Shown here: one piece after another, positions 7,015-15,273 of the stretch
Layout of the letters: every line of letters starts with the position of its first letter
How positions within the stretch are numbered: the first letter of the stretch is position 1
From: Streptomyces smaragdinus
GTDB lineage: Bacteria > Actinomycetota > Actinomycetes > Streptomycetales > Streptomycetaceae
NCBI RefSeq assembly: GCF_009604385.1
Contig: NZ_WEGJ01000022.1
Span: forward strand, 1-64,000
Reading direction: 5' to 3'
DNA: 64,000 nucleotides
Program-made: the position numbers and the translations under genes
Notes under the pieces: model-generated
Database searches by the model: none
Told to the model about the DNA's origin: nothing
Seen by the model: only the letters and a program-made list of their open reading frames with translations

Positions 7015-9038
7015 GCCCCATCGGGGCGGCGCTCGGGGCGGCTTCGGCCGCGGCCGGCGCCGGCGCACTCGCCGGCCTGCTGCTCCCGCTGCGCGTCCGG
7101 CCTCTGGCGGCCGGCGCCTGCACCACCGCCGCCGGGGCGGCCGGCGTGGTCGCGGGCGTCGCGGCGCTGGGCGGCGACAGCTGGTCCGTACGGCTGCCGG
7201 GGCTGCTGCCGCTGGCCGGCACGCATCTCGCGGTGGATGCCCTGTCGGGGCTGTTCATCGCGGTGGCCGGCGCGGTGGTCGCGGCGGTCGCGGTGTACGG
7301 CATCGGCTACTCCGGGCACGGCGCCACCGGCGCGGGCTCGCGCGGGGTGCAGGCGCTGCTGCCGCTGTTCGCCTGGTCGCTGCTGCTGGTGCCGGCGGCG
7401 GCCTCGGTGTCGACGTTCCTGCTGCTGTGGGAGCTGATGGCGCTGACGTCGCTGCTGCTGGTCCTGGCCGAGCACCGGCTGCGGGCCGAGGTGCGCGGTG
7501 CCGGGGTCTGGTACGCGGTGATGACCCATCTGGGGATGGTGTCCGTGCTGGCGGGGCTGGCGTGGTTCGCCGCCGACGCCGGGGGCGAGACCTTCGCCGC
7601 GCTGCGGGCCGGTGCCGACCAGCTGTCGCCGGGGGTGCGCGGGGCGGTGTTCGTGCTGGTGACGGCCGGGTTCGCGTCGAAGGCGGGGGCGGTGCCGCTG
7701 CACGCCTGGCTGCCGCGGGCCCATCCCGAGGCGCCGAGCCATGTGTCGGCGCTGATGAGCGCGGCCATGGTCAACCTCGGCTGCTACGGCATCGTGCGCA
7801 CCGGCTTCGACCTGCTGGGCGGCGGACCGTCCTGGTGGTGGCTGGCCGTCCTGGCGACCGGGGCGCTGTCGGCGGTGTACGGGATCCTGCAGGCGGCGAT
7901 GTCCTCCGACCTCAAGCGGCTCCTCGCGTACTCGACGACCGAGAACATGGGCCTGGTCCTCGTCGGCATCGGCGCCGCCGGCCTCTTCGCCGACCGCGGC
8001 CGGCCGGAGCTGGCCGCCCTGGCGCTGGCCGCCGCGCTGCTGCATCTGGTCAACCACTCCGCGTTCAAGGCCCTGTTGTTCTGCGCCGCCGGCTCGGTGG
8101 TGCACGCCACGGGTGAACGCGACCTGGACCGGCTCGGCGGACTGCGGGCCAAGATGCCCGCCACCGCCGGGCTGTTCGCGCTGGCCGCCCTGGGGGCGGT
8201 GGCGCTGCCGCCGGGCAACGGCTTCATCAGCGAATGGCTGCTGCTGCAGTCGCTGATACACGGTCTGCAGGTCCCGGGCGTCGCCACGGCCGTCGTCCTG
8301 CCGCTCGCCGTCGCCGTGATCGCGCTGTCCGCCGGCCTCGCCGCGGCCGTCTTCGTCAAGGCCCTCGGCGTCGGCTTCTTCGCCCGGCCCCGCAGCGAGG
8401 AGGCCCGCCGCGCCAGGGAGGCCGGCCCGTTCATGCTGGCCGGCATGGGCCTGCTCGCCGCCTGCTGCGTCGCCCTCGCCGTGGCCCCCGGCGCCCTCGG
8501 CTCCGGCCTCGACCGCGCCGGCACCGCCGCCGGACTGGCGGGCGCGCCTGTCCTGGACGACGGTACGGGCGTCCGCCTGGACGCCGTGTCGGCGAAGCTC
8601 GTCCCCGTCTGGGTGCTCGCCGCCCTCACCGTGGCGCTGCTCGCCGCCGTCGGGGTGCCGCGTCTGCTGCGGCGCAGACGCCGGCGGCTGAGAGCCCGGC
8701 TGTGGGACTGCGGCGGCGGGGCACCGACCCCGCGTATGGCGTACACCGCCACCTCGTTCGCCGAACCGCTGCAGCGCGTCTTCGACGACGTCCTCGCCCC
8801 CGAACAGGACGTCGACGTCACCCACACCCGCGAGTCCGTCTATCTGGTCGAACGGGTCCGCTTCCAGCGCCGCGTCCCCGACCGGGTCGAACACCGGCTC
8901 TACCGGCCGGTGCTGGACTGGGCCGAACGCGCCGGGGAGGCCGCCCGGCGGCTGGCCCCCGGCAGCGTCCACCGCTATCTCGGCTACGGCTTCTTCGGCC
9001 TGGTCGCCCTCCTCCTCGTCCTGGCGGTGGGCTGGTGA
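7011..9038 (+). CDS. Ehr complex HyfB-like antiporter subunit
   Basis: A 675-residue polytopic subunit of the NuoL/M/N (Mrp antiporter) family, closest in layout to HyfB. It should form a proton- or sodium-translocating channel in the membrane arm. Seen: WELMALTSLLLVL with the conserved Glu of TM5, SKAGAVPLHAWLPRAHPEAP with the channel Lys/His, SSDLKRLLAYSTTENMG, and NHSAFKALLFCAAGSV. The C terminus has a charged amphipathic segment followed by a last TM helix (YGFFGLVALLLVLAVGW). It starts at GTG 7011, overlapping the previous stop, and its own stop overlaps the next start by 4 bp, so it is translationally coupled on both sides. Confidence 0.9.
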   Translation: MSPIGAALGAASAAAGAGALAGLLLPLRVRPLAAGACTTAAGAAGVVAGVAALGGDSWSVRLPGLLPLAGTHLAVDALSGLFIAVAGAVVAAVAVYGIGYSGHGATGAGSRGVQALLPLFAWSLLLVPAAASVSTFLLLWELMALTSLLLVLAEHRLRAEVRGAGVWYAVMTHLGMVSVLAGLAWFAADAGGETFAALRAGADQLSPGVRGAVFVLVTAGFASKAGAVPLHAWLPRAHPEAPSHVSALMSAAMVNLGCYGIVRTGFDLLGGGPSWWWLAVLATGALSAVYGILQAAMSSDLKRLLAYSTTENMGLVLVGIGAAGLFADRGRPELAALALAAALLHLVNHSAFKALLFCAAGSVVHATGERDLDRLGGLRAKMPATAGLFALAALGAVALPPGNGFISEWLLLQSLIHGLQVPGVATAVVLPLAVAVIALSAGLAAAVFVKALGVGFFARPRSEEARRAREAGPFMLAGMGLLAACCVALAVAPGALGSGLDRAGTAAGLAGAPVLDDGTGVRLDAVSAKLVPVWVLAALTVALLAAVGVPRLLRRRRRRLRARLWDCGGGAPTPRMAYTATSFAEPLQRVFDDVLAPEQDVDVTHTRESVYLVERVRFQRRVPDRVEHRLYRPVLDWAERAGEAARRLAPGSVHRYLGYGFFGLVALLLVLAVGW

Positions 9039-10003
9039 GCGCCCTCGGATACGCGGCGATCGCCGCCCAGGCCGGCGCGGTCGTCGTCGGCGCCCCCCTG
9101 CTCACGGGCTGGATGCGTCAGGTACGGGCCAGGCTGGAGGGCCGGGCCGGCGCGGGCACCGCGCAGCCCTGGCGGGATCTGCGCAAGCTGCTGCGCAAGG
9201 AGCCGATCACGGCCGCCGGCACCGGGCCCGCGTTCCGCGTCGCGCCCGCGCTGCTCGTGGCGTCCACCCTGGTGGTGGCCGCGCTCATCCCGCTCGTCTC
9301 CACCGCCACCCCGATCAGCGGCCACGCCGACGCGATCCTGGTCGTCGGACTGCTGGCGCTCGGCACCGTCACGCTCGCCCTGGCCGGACTCGACACCGGC
9401 ACCGCCTTCGGCGGCATGGGCTCCTCCCGCGAGATGACCATCTCGGCGCTCGTCGAACCGACGATCCTCCTCGCCGTCTTCGCCCTGTCCATCCCCGCCG
9501 GCTCCACCAACCTCGCCGCGATCATCTCCGGCGCCGCCGAGGACCCCGCGCGCCTCGCCTCCCCGGCCGGACTGCTGGCCACCGCCGCCCTCGCCGTCGC
9601 GGTGCTCGCGGAGACCGGCCGGATCCCGGTGGACAACCCGTCGACCCACCTCGAACTCACCATGGTCCACGAGGCGATGGTCCTGGAGTACGCGGGCCCC
9701 GACCTCGCCCTGGTCGAACTCGGCGCCCAGATGCGGCTGACCGTGCTGCTCGGACTCCAGGCATCCCTCTTCGTCCCCTGGGGCATCGCCACCGCCGGGG
9801 ACTCCTGGGGCTCCCTGCTCCTGGCGCTCGCGGTCCTCGCCGTCAAGGTCGCCGCCCTGGGCGCGCTGCTCGCCGCCGCCGAGGTCTTCTGGGCGAAACT
9901 CCGGCTGTTCCGCGTACCGGAACTGCTCGCCGGCTCCTTCCTGCTGGCACTGCTCGCGGTGACGGCCTCCTACTTCCTGGGCACCGGCGGGGGCATCCTG
10001 TGA
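9035..10003 (+). CDS. Ehr complex NuoH/HyfC-like subunit
   Basis: A 322-residue polytopic protein of the NuoH/HyfC family, which joins the membrane arm to the peripheral arm. Typical motifs are visible: QPWRDLRKLLRKEP near residue 47, a glycine-rich GMGSSREMT loop, ETGRIPVDNPSTHLELTM with conserved acidic residues, and VHEAMVLEYAGPDLALVE. About eight TM helices are predictable. It starts at GTG 9035 inside the previous stop and ends overlapping the next GTG by 4 bp. NuoH of complex I carries similar motifs, but the gene order here is that of hydrogenase-4-type clusters. Confidence 0.9.
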   Translation: MSALGYAAIAAQAGAVVVGAPLLTGWMRQVRARLEGRAGAGTAQPWRDLRKLLRKEPITAAGTGPAFRVAPALLVASTLVVAALIPLVSTATPISGHADAILVVGLLALGTVTLALAGLDTGTAFGGMGSSREMTISALVEPTILLAVFALSIPAGSTNLAAIISGAAEDPARLASPAGLLATAALAVAVLAETGRIPVDNPSTHLELTMVHEAMVLEYAGPDLALVELGAQMRLTVLLGLQASLFVPWGIATAGDSWGSLLLALAVLAVKVAALGALLAAAEVFWAKLRLFRVPELLAGSFLLALLAVTASYFLGTGGGIL

Positions 10004-10665
10004 CCGAAGCGCTCTACACGCAGCTGCTCGACCTGGCCTGCGGGGCGTTCCTGCTCGCCGCCGTCGTGGTGCTCTGGCTGCGCGAACTCACCGTCGTCGT
10101 CCGGGTCCTCGCCGTCCAGGGCGTGGCGCTGGCCGCGATCCCACTGCTCATCGGCTGGTACGAGGACGAGGCCGCCCTCCTCGGCATCTCCGCCGGACTC
10201 GCCCTGCTGCGCGGCGGCCTCCTCCCGTACCTCCTCAACCGGGCCCTCACCGGGCCCAGGGACAGCGAACACCGCGAGACCCGGCCCCTGGTGAACGTGG
10301 CGGCGTCCCTGCTCACCGCCGCGCTGCTCACCCTCCTCGCCTACGCCGTCACCCGGCCGCTGGTGGCACTGGAGGCCACACCCGCCACCCGGGCGCTGCC
10401 CGTGGGCTTCGCGGTGGTGCTGATCGGGTTCTTCGTCCTGGTCACCCGGCGCCGCGCGCCCTCCCAGGTGGTCGGCTTCCTGCTGCTGGACAACGGCATC
10501 ACCGCCATCGCCTTCCTCGCCGCCTCCGGGGTGCCGGTCATCGTCGAACTCGGCGTCTCCTTCGACGTCCTGCTCGCGGTGCTCGTCCTGCACATCCTCA
10601 CCACCCGGATGCGCGCCGCGTTCGGCGGGACCGACCTCGACGAGCTGAGGGAGCTGCACGACTGA
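10000..10665 (+). CDS. Ehr complex HyfE-like membrane subunit
   Basis: A 221-residue protein with about seven hydrophobic helices, matching HyfE, whose C-terminal part resembles NuoK/MrpC. The segment VVGFLLLDNGITAIAFLAA carries the Glu-position region of NuoK, here with an Asp. It starts at GTG 10000 in a 4-bp overlap and ends in TGATG with the next gene. Its role is inferred from position and fold: a small proton-path subunit between the two large antiporter-like subunits. Confidence 0.82.
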   Translation: MTEALYTQLLDLACGAFLLAAVVVLWLRELTVVVRVLAVQGVALAAIPLLIGWYEDEAALLGISAGLALLRGGLLPYLLNRALTGPRDSEHRETRPLVNVAASLLTAALLTLLAYAVTRPLVALEATPATRALPVGFAVVLIGFFVLVTRRRAPSQVVGFLLLDNGITAIAFLAASGVPVIVELGVSFDVLLAVLVLHILTTRMRAAFGGTDLDELRELHD

Positions 10666-12191
10666 TGGCCTCCGGCACCCTCACCACGCTGGCGCTCACC
10701 GCGCCCGTCGCCGTACCGGCGCTGCTGGCGGCCGGCTTCGCCCTCGCCGAATGGCGCGCGGGGGGTCCGCCCCACCGCGGTGCACCTCCGGGCCGGCCGG
10801 CGCCCGCCGACTGGCTCGGCCTGCTCACCCCCGCCGCGATCCTCGCCGGCGCCGGCCGGCTCGCGGCCGAAGTGCACGGTACGGAGGGCACGTTCGCCCA
10901 CGGCCGGCTGCTGCGCGCCGACGCGCTCACCGTCTGGCTGCTGCTGACCGTCGGCGCCGTCGCCGCCCTCGCGCTCGCCGCCACCCCGGCCCACCTCGCC
11001 GCCGAACGCGACGCGGGCCGCGCGGACGCCCGTACCGGACGCCGCTACCACGTCCTCGTCCAGGCGTTCCTCGCCGCGATGTGCCTGGCGGTGCTGGCCG
11101 CGAACCTCGGCGTGCTGTGGGTGGCGATCGAGGCCACCACCATCGTCACCGCGTTCCTCGTCGGCCACCGCCGCACCCGCAACTCCGTCGAGGCGGCCTG
11201 GAAGTACGTCGTCATCTGCTCGGCCGGGATCGCCCTGGCGCTGCTCGGCATCGTGCTGCTGTACTTCGCCGCCCGCCAGGCCGGGATGTCCGAGGCCCTC
11301 GCCCTGGACTGGCCCGCCCTCGCCGCGCACGCCGACCGGCTCGACCCGGCCGTCACCCGGCTGGCGATCGTGCTGATCGTCCTCGGCTTCGGCGCCAAGG
11401 CCGGCCTCGTCCCGCTGCACGCCTGGCTGCCCGACGCGCACAGCCAGGCCCCCGCGCCCGTCTCCGCGCTGATGTCCGGCGTGCTGCTCGCGGTGTCCTT
11501 CACCGCCCTCCTGCGCTGCAGGACGATCGCCGACGCCGCCCTGGGCCCCGGCTTCACCCGGGCCGTGCTGCTGGCCGTCGCCCTGCTCACCCTGGCGCTC
11601 GCCGCCGCGCTGCTCCTCGCGCAGCGGGACTACAAGCGGATGCTGGCGTACTCCTCGATGGAGCACATGAGCCTGATCGCCCTCGGCGCCGCCGTCGGCA
11701 CCCCCCTCGCGCTGCGCGCCTCGCTGCTGCACATCGCCGGGCACGGGCTGGCCAAGACCGTCGCGTTCTGCGCCGCCGGGCGGATCCTGCAGCAGGAGGG
11801 CACGTCGAGGATCGCGGAGGTACGCGGACTGCTCGCCCGTTCCCCCGCGCTCGCCGCCGGGTTCGGGATGGCCGTGGCCGCGCTGGCCGGGCTGCCGCCG
11901 TTCAGCCTCTTCGCGTCGGAACTCGGCATCGTACGGGCCGGGTTCTCGGCCGGGCTGGGCTGGGCCGTGGTGCCGGCGCTGGTGCTGGTGCTCGTCGCGT
12001 TCGCCGGGCTCGGGACGCGCAGCGCCGGGATGCTGCTGGGCGATCCGGGGGACCGGCCGACCGTGCGGCTGGGGGCGGCGGCCGGGGCGCCGCTGCTGGC
12101 CGGGCTCGCCGCCTGCGCCGCCCTCGGGCTCGCCGCCGGGCCCCTCGACGGCCTGCTGTCCGACGCCGCCGCCGTACTGACCGGGAGCTGA
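10665..12191 (+). CDS. Ehr complex HyfF-like antiporter subunit
   Basis: A 508-residue second NuoL/M/N-family subunit, HyfF-like. Seen: LWVAIEATTIVTAFLVGHRR with the TM5 Glu, GAKAGLVPLHAWLPDAHSQAP with Lys and His, and RDYKRMLAYSSMEHMSLIALG. About 14 TM helices are expected. Together with the HyfB-like protein it gives two independent ion channels, which points to an energy-converting complex. The start ATG overlaps the previous stop by 1 bp. Confidence 0.9.
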   Translation: MASGTLTTLALTAPVAVPALLAAGFALAEWRAGGPPHRGAPPGRPAPADWLGLLTPAAILAGAGRLAAEVHGTEGTFAHGRLLRADALTVWLLLTVGAVAALALAATPAHLAAERDAGRADARTGRRYHVLVQAFLAAMCLAVLAANLGVLWVAIEATTIVTAFLVGHRRTRNSVEAAWKYVVICSAGIALALLGIVLLYFAARQAGMSEALALDWPALAAHADRLDPAVTRLAIVLIVLGFGAKAGLVPLHAWLPDAHSQAPAPVSALMSGVLLAVSFTALLRCRTIADAALGPGFTRAVLLAVALLTLALAAALLLAQRDYKRMLAYSSMEHMSLIALGAAVGTPLALRASLLHIAGHGLAKTVAFCAAGRILQQEGTSRIAEVRGLLARSPALAAGFGMAVAALAGLPPFSLFASELGIVRAGFSAGLGWAVVPALVLVLVAFAGLGTRSAGMLLGDPGDRPTVRLGAAAGAPLLAGLAACAALGLAAGPLDGLLSDAAAVLTGS

Positions 12192-12196
12192 TCGCC

Positions 12197-13696
12197 GTGC
12201 CCGCCGCCACCCGCACCGTCCAGGAGACGGGACCCGCCGACCTCCCCGCCGTCGCCGCCGGACTGCTCGCCGAGGGCCGCCGCCTCGCCCTGGTCGCCGC
12301 CCACCACGACGACGCCGCCGCGCCCGGCGGCCGGGCCCTGCGCGTCGTCTACCTCTTCGTGTCCGGCCCGCCCGACACCCGCCTCGAGGTCCACGTCCGC
12401 CTGGACGCCGACCGGCCCGAGCTGCCGACGCTGGCCCACCGCTCCTTCGCCGCCGGGCGGTTCGAGCGCGAGATGCACGACCTGCACGGCGTCCGCGTCC
12501 AGGACCATCCGCTGCCCCGCCGTCTCGTACGCCACTTCCACTGGCCCCGCGGCTGGTACCCGATGCGCCCCGACGCCGGTCCGCCGCCCGCGTTCGGCGC
12601 GCAGGAGGGGCCGTACCCCTTCCTCGAGGTGGAGGGGGACGGGGTGTACGAGATCCCCGTCGGGCCGGTGCACGCCGGGCTGATCGAGCCCGGGCACTTC
12701 CGGTTCTCCGTCGTGGGCGAGACCATCCTGAAGCTCAAGGCCCGGCTGTGGTTCGTGCACAAGGGCATCGAGAAGCTCTTCGAGGGGCGGACCGTGGAGC
12801 GGGGGCTGCCCCTGGCCGAGCGGATCAGCGGGGACACGGCCGTCGGGCACGCGCTGGCGTACTGTCTGGCCGTCGAGGAGGCCACGGGGACCGAGGTGCC
12901 GGGGGAGGCGCAGCGGGCGCGGGCGATGCTGCTCGAGCTGGAGCGGATGTACAACCACGTCACCGATCTCGGCGCGCTGTGCAACGACGTGGGTCACTCG
13001 GTGCTGAACTCGCACGCGCTGCGGATCCGGGAGCAGTTGCTGCGGGTCAACGAGACGGTCACCGGTCACCGGCTGCTGCGCGGCGGTGTCGTGGTGGGCG
13101 GCGCGCGTCTGGAGTCCGTGCCCGAGCCCGGGCTGCTGCGGGCGGTGCGCGAGGACATCCGCGAGGTCGCCGCGCTGGCCCTCGGGCACTCCACCGTCCG
13201 CGACCGCTTCACGGGCACCGCCGTGCTGGGCGCGGACGTCGCGCGGGATCTGGGGTGCCTGGGCTACGTCGCCCGCGCCGCCGGTCTCACCGACGACGCG
13301 CGGATCGCGCACCCGTTCACGGTGTACGACCCGGCGCCGGACGTCGCGGTGCGCACCACGGGTGATGTGCTGGCCCGCTTCCAGATCCGCGCGGAGGAGA
13401 TCGACACCGCCGTCGACCTCGCCACGGCCCTCGCCCCGGGCCTGCGTCCGGGGACGGTGCGCGCCGACCCGGCCGGGGGGCCGCGCTCCGGCGTCGGCAT
13501 CGTCGAGGGCTGGCGGGGCACGATCACCACCCGGGTGGAACTGGCCGCGGACGGCACGCTGGCGCGGGTGAAGCCGGTGGATCCGTCGTTCTTCAACTGG
13601 CCGGCGCTGCCGCTGGCGCTGGCGGACACGATCGTGCCGGACTTTCCGCTCACCAATAAGAGCTTCAACTTGTCGTACGCGGGAAATGACCTGTGA
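12197..13696 (+). CDS. Ehr large subunit lacking NiFe ligands
   Basis: A 499-residue fusion of a NuoC-like N-terminal domain (about 1-130, with FEREMHDLHGV) and a NuoD/HyfG-like large-subunit domain (about 145-499). True group 4 hydrogenases bind NiFe through two CxxC motifs. Here the first position reads ERISGDTAVGHA (near 208-219) where RICGIC is expected, and the second reads DPSFFNW (462-468) where DPCxxC is expected, so all four Cys ligands are missing. The protein therefore cannot be a NiFe hydrogenase and belongs with the energy-converting hydrogenase-related (Ehr) group, whose substrate is unknown. GTG 12197 follows GGGAG. Its 3-prime end is partly duplicated downstream. Confidence 0.9.
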   Translation: MPAATRTVQETGPADLPAVAAGLLAEGRRLALVAAHHDDAAAPGGRALRVVYLFVSGPPDTRLEVHVRLDADRPELPTLAHRSFAAGRFEREMHDLHGVRVQDHPLPRRLVRHFHWPRGWYPMRPDAGPPPAFGAQEGPYPFLEVEGDGVYEIPVGPVHAGLIEPGHFRFSVVGETILKLKARLWFVHKGIEKLFEGRTVERGLPLAERISGDTAVGHALAYCLAVEEATGTEVPGEAQRARAMLLELERMYNHVTDLGALCNDVGHSVLNSHALRIREQLLRVNETVTGHRLLRGGVVVGGARLESVPEPGLLRAVREDIREVAALALGHSTVRDRFTGTAVLGADVARDLGCLGYVARAAGLTDDARIAHPFTVYDPAPDVAVRTTGDVLARFQIRAEEIDTAVDLATALAPGLRPGTVRADPAGGPRSGVGIVEGWRGTITTRVELAADGTLARVKPVDPSFFNWPALPLALADTIVPDFPLTNKSFNLSYAGNDL

Positions 13697-13789
13697 CGGT
13701 CCGGCCGGCCTGCTTTTCCGGCTGGGGGTCCGGGGGTGATCCCCCGGGGGAGCGCAGTAACTTGTCGTATGCGGGAAATGACCTGTGAC
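13667..13789. repeat. 31-bp duplication of gene 3-prime end
   Basis: Positions 13667-13697, covering the last codons and stop of the Ehr large-subunit gene, are repeated at 13759-13789 with one mismatch (both end GCGGGAAATGACCTGTGAC). The 61 bp between them hold a dispersed GGGGGTCCGGGGGT element. This looks like an insertion bounded by a duplicated target. Confidence 0.8.
13717..13748. repeat. Dispersed TCCGGCTGGGGGTCCGGGGG element
   Basis: The stretch beginning TCCGGCTGGGGGTCCGGGGG and continuing T-G-ATCCCCC recurs almost exactly at 48892-48923. Its ends pair (GGGGG with CCCCC) to form a hairpin, so it could also act as a terminator. Confidence 0.65.
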
Positions 13790-13795
13790 CTGTGA

Positions 13796-14650
13796 TTACC
13801 CCGTGTGCAGCGCACCCCGCAGCATGTCCACCGCCAAGCTGACCGCCGCCCGCGCCGCAGGCGTCTCGCGCAGGTCGTCCCGGACGACGAAGTCGTGCAC
13901 CGCCCCCTGGAACCGCACCGCCGTGACCGGCACCCCCGCCGTGCGCAGCTTGTCCGCGTACGCCTCGCCCTCGTCCCGGACCACGTCCTCCTCCGCGGTG
14001 ACGACCAGCGCCGACGGCAGCCCCGCCAGCTGCTCGGGCGTCGCGCGCAGCGGGGAGGCGGTGATCTGCGCGCGCTCGGCCTCGACGGTCGTGTACTGGT
14101 CCCAGCACCACCGCATGCGGTCGCGCCCCGGCCCGTGGCCGGTGGCGAAGCGGTGGTACGACCCGGTGTCGAACGCGGCGTCCGTCACCGGGTAGAACAG
14201 CACCTGCCCCGCCAGCGGCAGATCCCCGTACTCCTTGGCCATCAGCGTCATCGCGGCGGCCATGTTCCCGCCCGTCGAATCACCGGCCAGCGCCAGCCGC
14301 CGGCCGTCGAGCCCCCGCGAAGCGCCCTTCGCGGCCACCCACCGGGCGACCGTGTAGTTCTGCTCCAGGGCCACCGGATAACGCGCCCGCGGCGCCGGGT
14401 CGAACTCGGGGAAGACCACCGCCGCCCCCGCCCCGACGGCGAGTTCGCGCACCAGCCGGTCGTGGGTGCGGGCGCTGCCGGACACCCAGCCGGAGCCGTG
14501 GACGTACACCACGACCGGCAGCGTGCCGGTGCTCCCGGCGGGCCGGACGATCCGGACCCGGACCCGGTCGGTGGGGCCGCCGGGGACGGTGCACCACTCC
14601 TCGTCCACGGCGGGCGGCGGCACCGGTCCCGGCTGCGGGGGCTCGAACAT
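13796..14650 (-). CDS. Alpha/beta hydrolase, HSL-type esterase
   Basis: A 284-residue alpha/beta-hydrolase fold-3 protein of the hormone-sensitive lipase family, predicted to cleave short-chain esters in the cytoplasm. Seen: the oxyanion motif VYVHGSGW (normally HGGG), the nucleophile elbow GDSTGGN, the acidic residue in VVTAEEDVVRDEG and the catalytic His in GAVHDFVV. The triad is complete. ATG 14650 is supported by an AGGAG 6-10 bases upstream. It converges on the Ehr operon and has no obvious partner gene. The native substrate is unknown. Confidence 0.88.
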   Translation of the reverse strand: MFEPPQPGPVPPPAVDEEWCTVPGGPTDRVRVRIVRPAGSTGTLPVVVYVHGSGWVSGSARTHDRLVRELAVGAGAAVVFPEFDPAPRARYPVALEQNYTVARWVAAKGASRGLDGRRLALAGDSTGGNMAAAMTLMAKEYGDLPLAGQVLFYPVTDAAFDTGSYHRFATGHGPGRDRMRWCWDQYTTVEAERAQITASPLRATPEQLAGLPSALVVTAEEDVVRDEGEAYADKLRTAGVPVTAVRFQGAVHDFVVRDDLRETPAARAAVSLAVDMLRGALHTG

Positions 14651-14783
14651 GACGTACTCCTGAACTCTCCGGCCAGGACCGGGATCTCCGGCGTGGCGGC
14701 GACTCGCGCCACGCTAGGACGCGGACTTGACTGTGGGCGCACCACGGCTTGACCGTCGGTGCACAGCCCCGCCGGTGAGCCGG

Positions 14784-15209
14784 TCAGTCGCAGCTGTCCA
14801 TCAGCACGGCCAGCGCCCCGTCCACGTCGATGTACTCCTTCCCGTCGGGGACCAGCGCGTACGACCGGCGCAGGAACTCCCGGACGTCGGTGGTCCGTAC
14901 CTCGATCAGCGCCGCACGGTGGGCGGACCGCACGACGATCCGGACGGAGTCGCGGTGGCACCGGTGCGGGGGGTTCACCAGCACCCGGCCGACGCCGGAC
15001 GGGCGGCGCATGCCCTCCGCGAGCAGCGAGCGGGCGAACACCCAGTCGACGGGCTCCGTCTCGGGCGCGCCGAGGGACAGCAGGACGGCGTACGGGTCGG
15101 CCCGGTCGTAGTGCAGCAGCGCGGGCATGAGTACGACGGGCTCGCCGGGGACGTCGACGGCGACGGTGGCGGCGTGGACGACGGTGGTGGGCTGATTCAG
15201 CTCCTGCAT
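14784..15209 (-). CDS. SsgA-like (SALP) sporulation/division protein
   Basis: A 141-residue cytoplasmic protein of the SsgA/SsgB family, found only in morphologically complex actinomycetes, where members guide septum placement and spore-wall formation. Family marks are LHYDRADPYAV (residues about 32-42), VDWVFARSLLAEGMRRPSG and a C-terminal LRRSYALVPDG. The Asp-Pro-Tyr-Ala core and Trp-Val-Phe-Ala-Arg strand are diagnostic. The start is preceded by AGAGG at good spacing. It lies downstream of an AraC-type regulator on the same strand, 65 bp away, and may share its transcript. Which SALP this is (A to G) cannot be told from the sequence alone. Confidence 0.88.
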   Translation of the reverse strand: MQELNQPTTVVHAATVAVDVPGEPVVLMPALLHYDRADPYAVLLSLGAPETEPVDWVFARSLLAEGMRRPSGVGRVLVNPPHRCHRDSVRIVVRSAHRAALIEVRTTDVREFLRRSYALVPDGKEYIDVDGALAVLMDSCD

Positions 15210-15273
15210 GACGGTCCTCTTTCTCTTCCCGGATGTTCCTGGGTTCGCTGAGTGGGGGCCGGGCGGATTGCGT

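Noticed and set aside
6532..13696. A NiFe hydrogenase or formate hydrogenlyase.
   Set aside because: The large subunit lacks all four Cys ligands, and no maturation or formate dehydrogenase genes are near.
6532..13696. A second copy of respiratory complex I.
   Set aside because: Only six subunits are present, with HyfE and no NuoE/F/G; the small subunit has CNGCEIE, as in group 4 enzymes.
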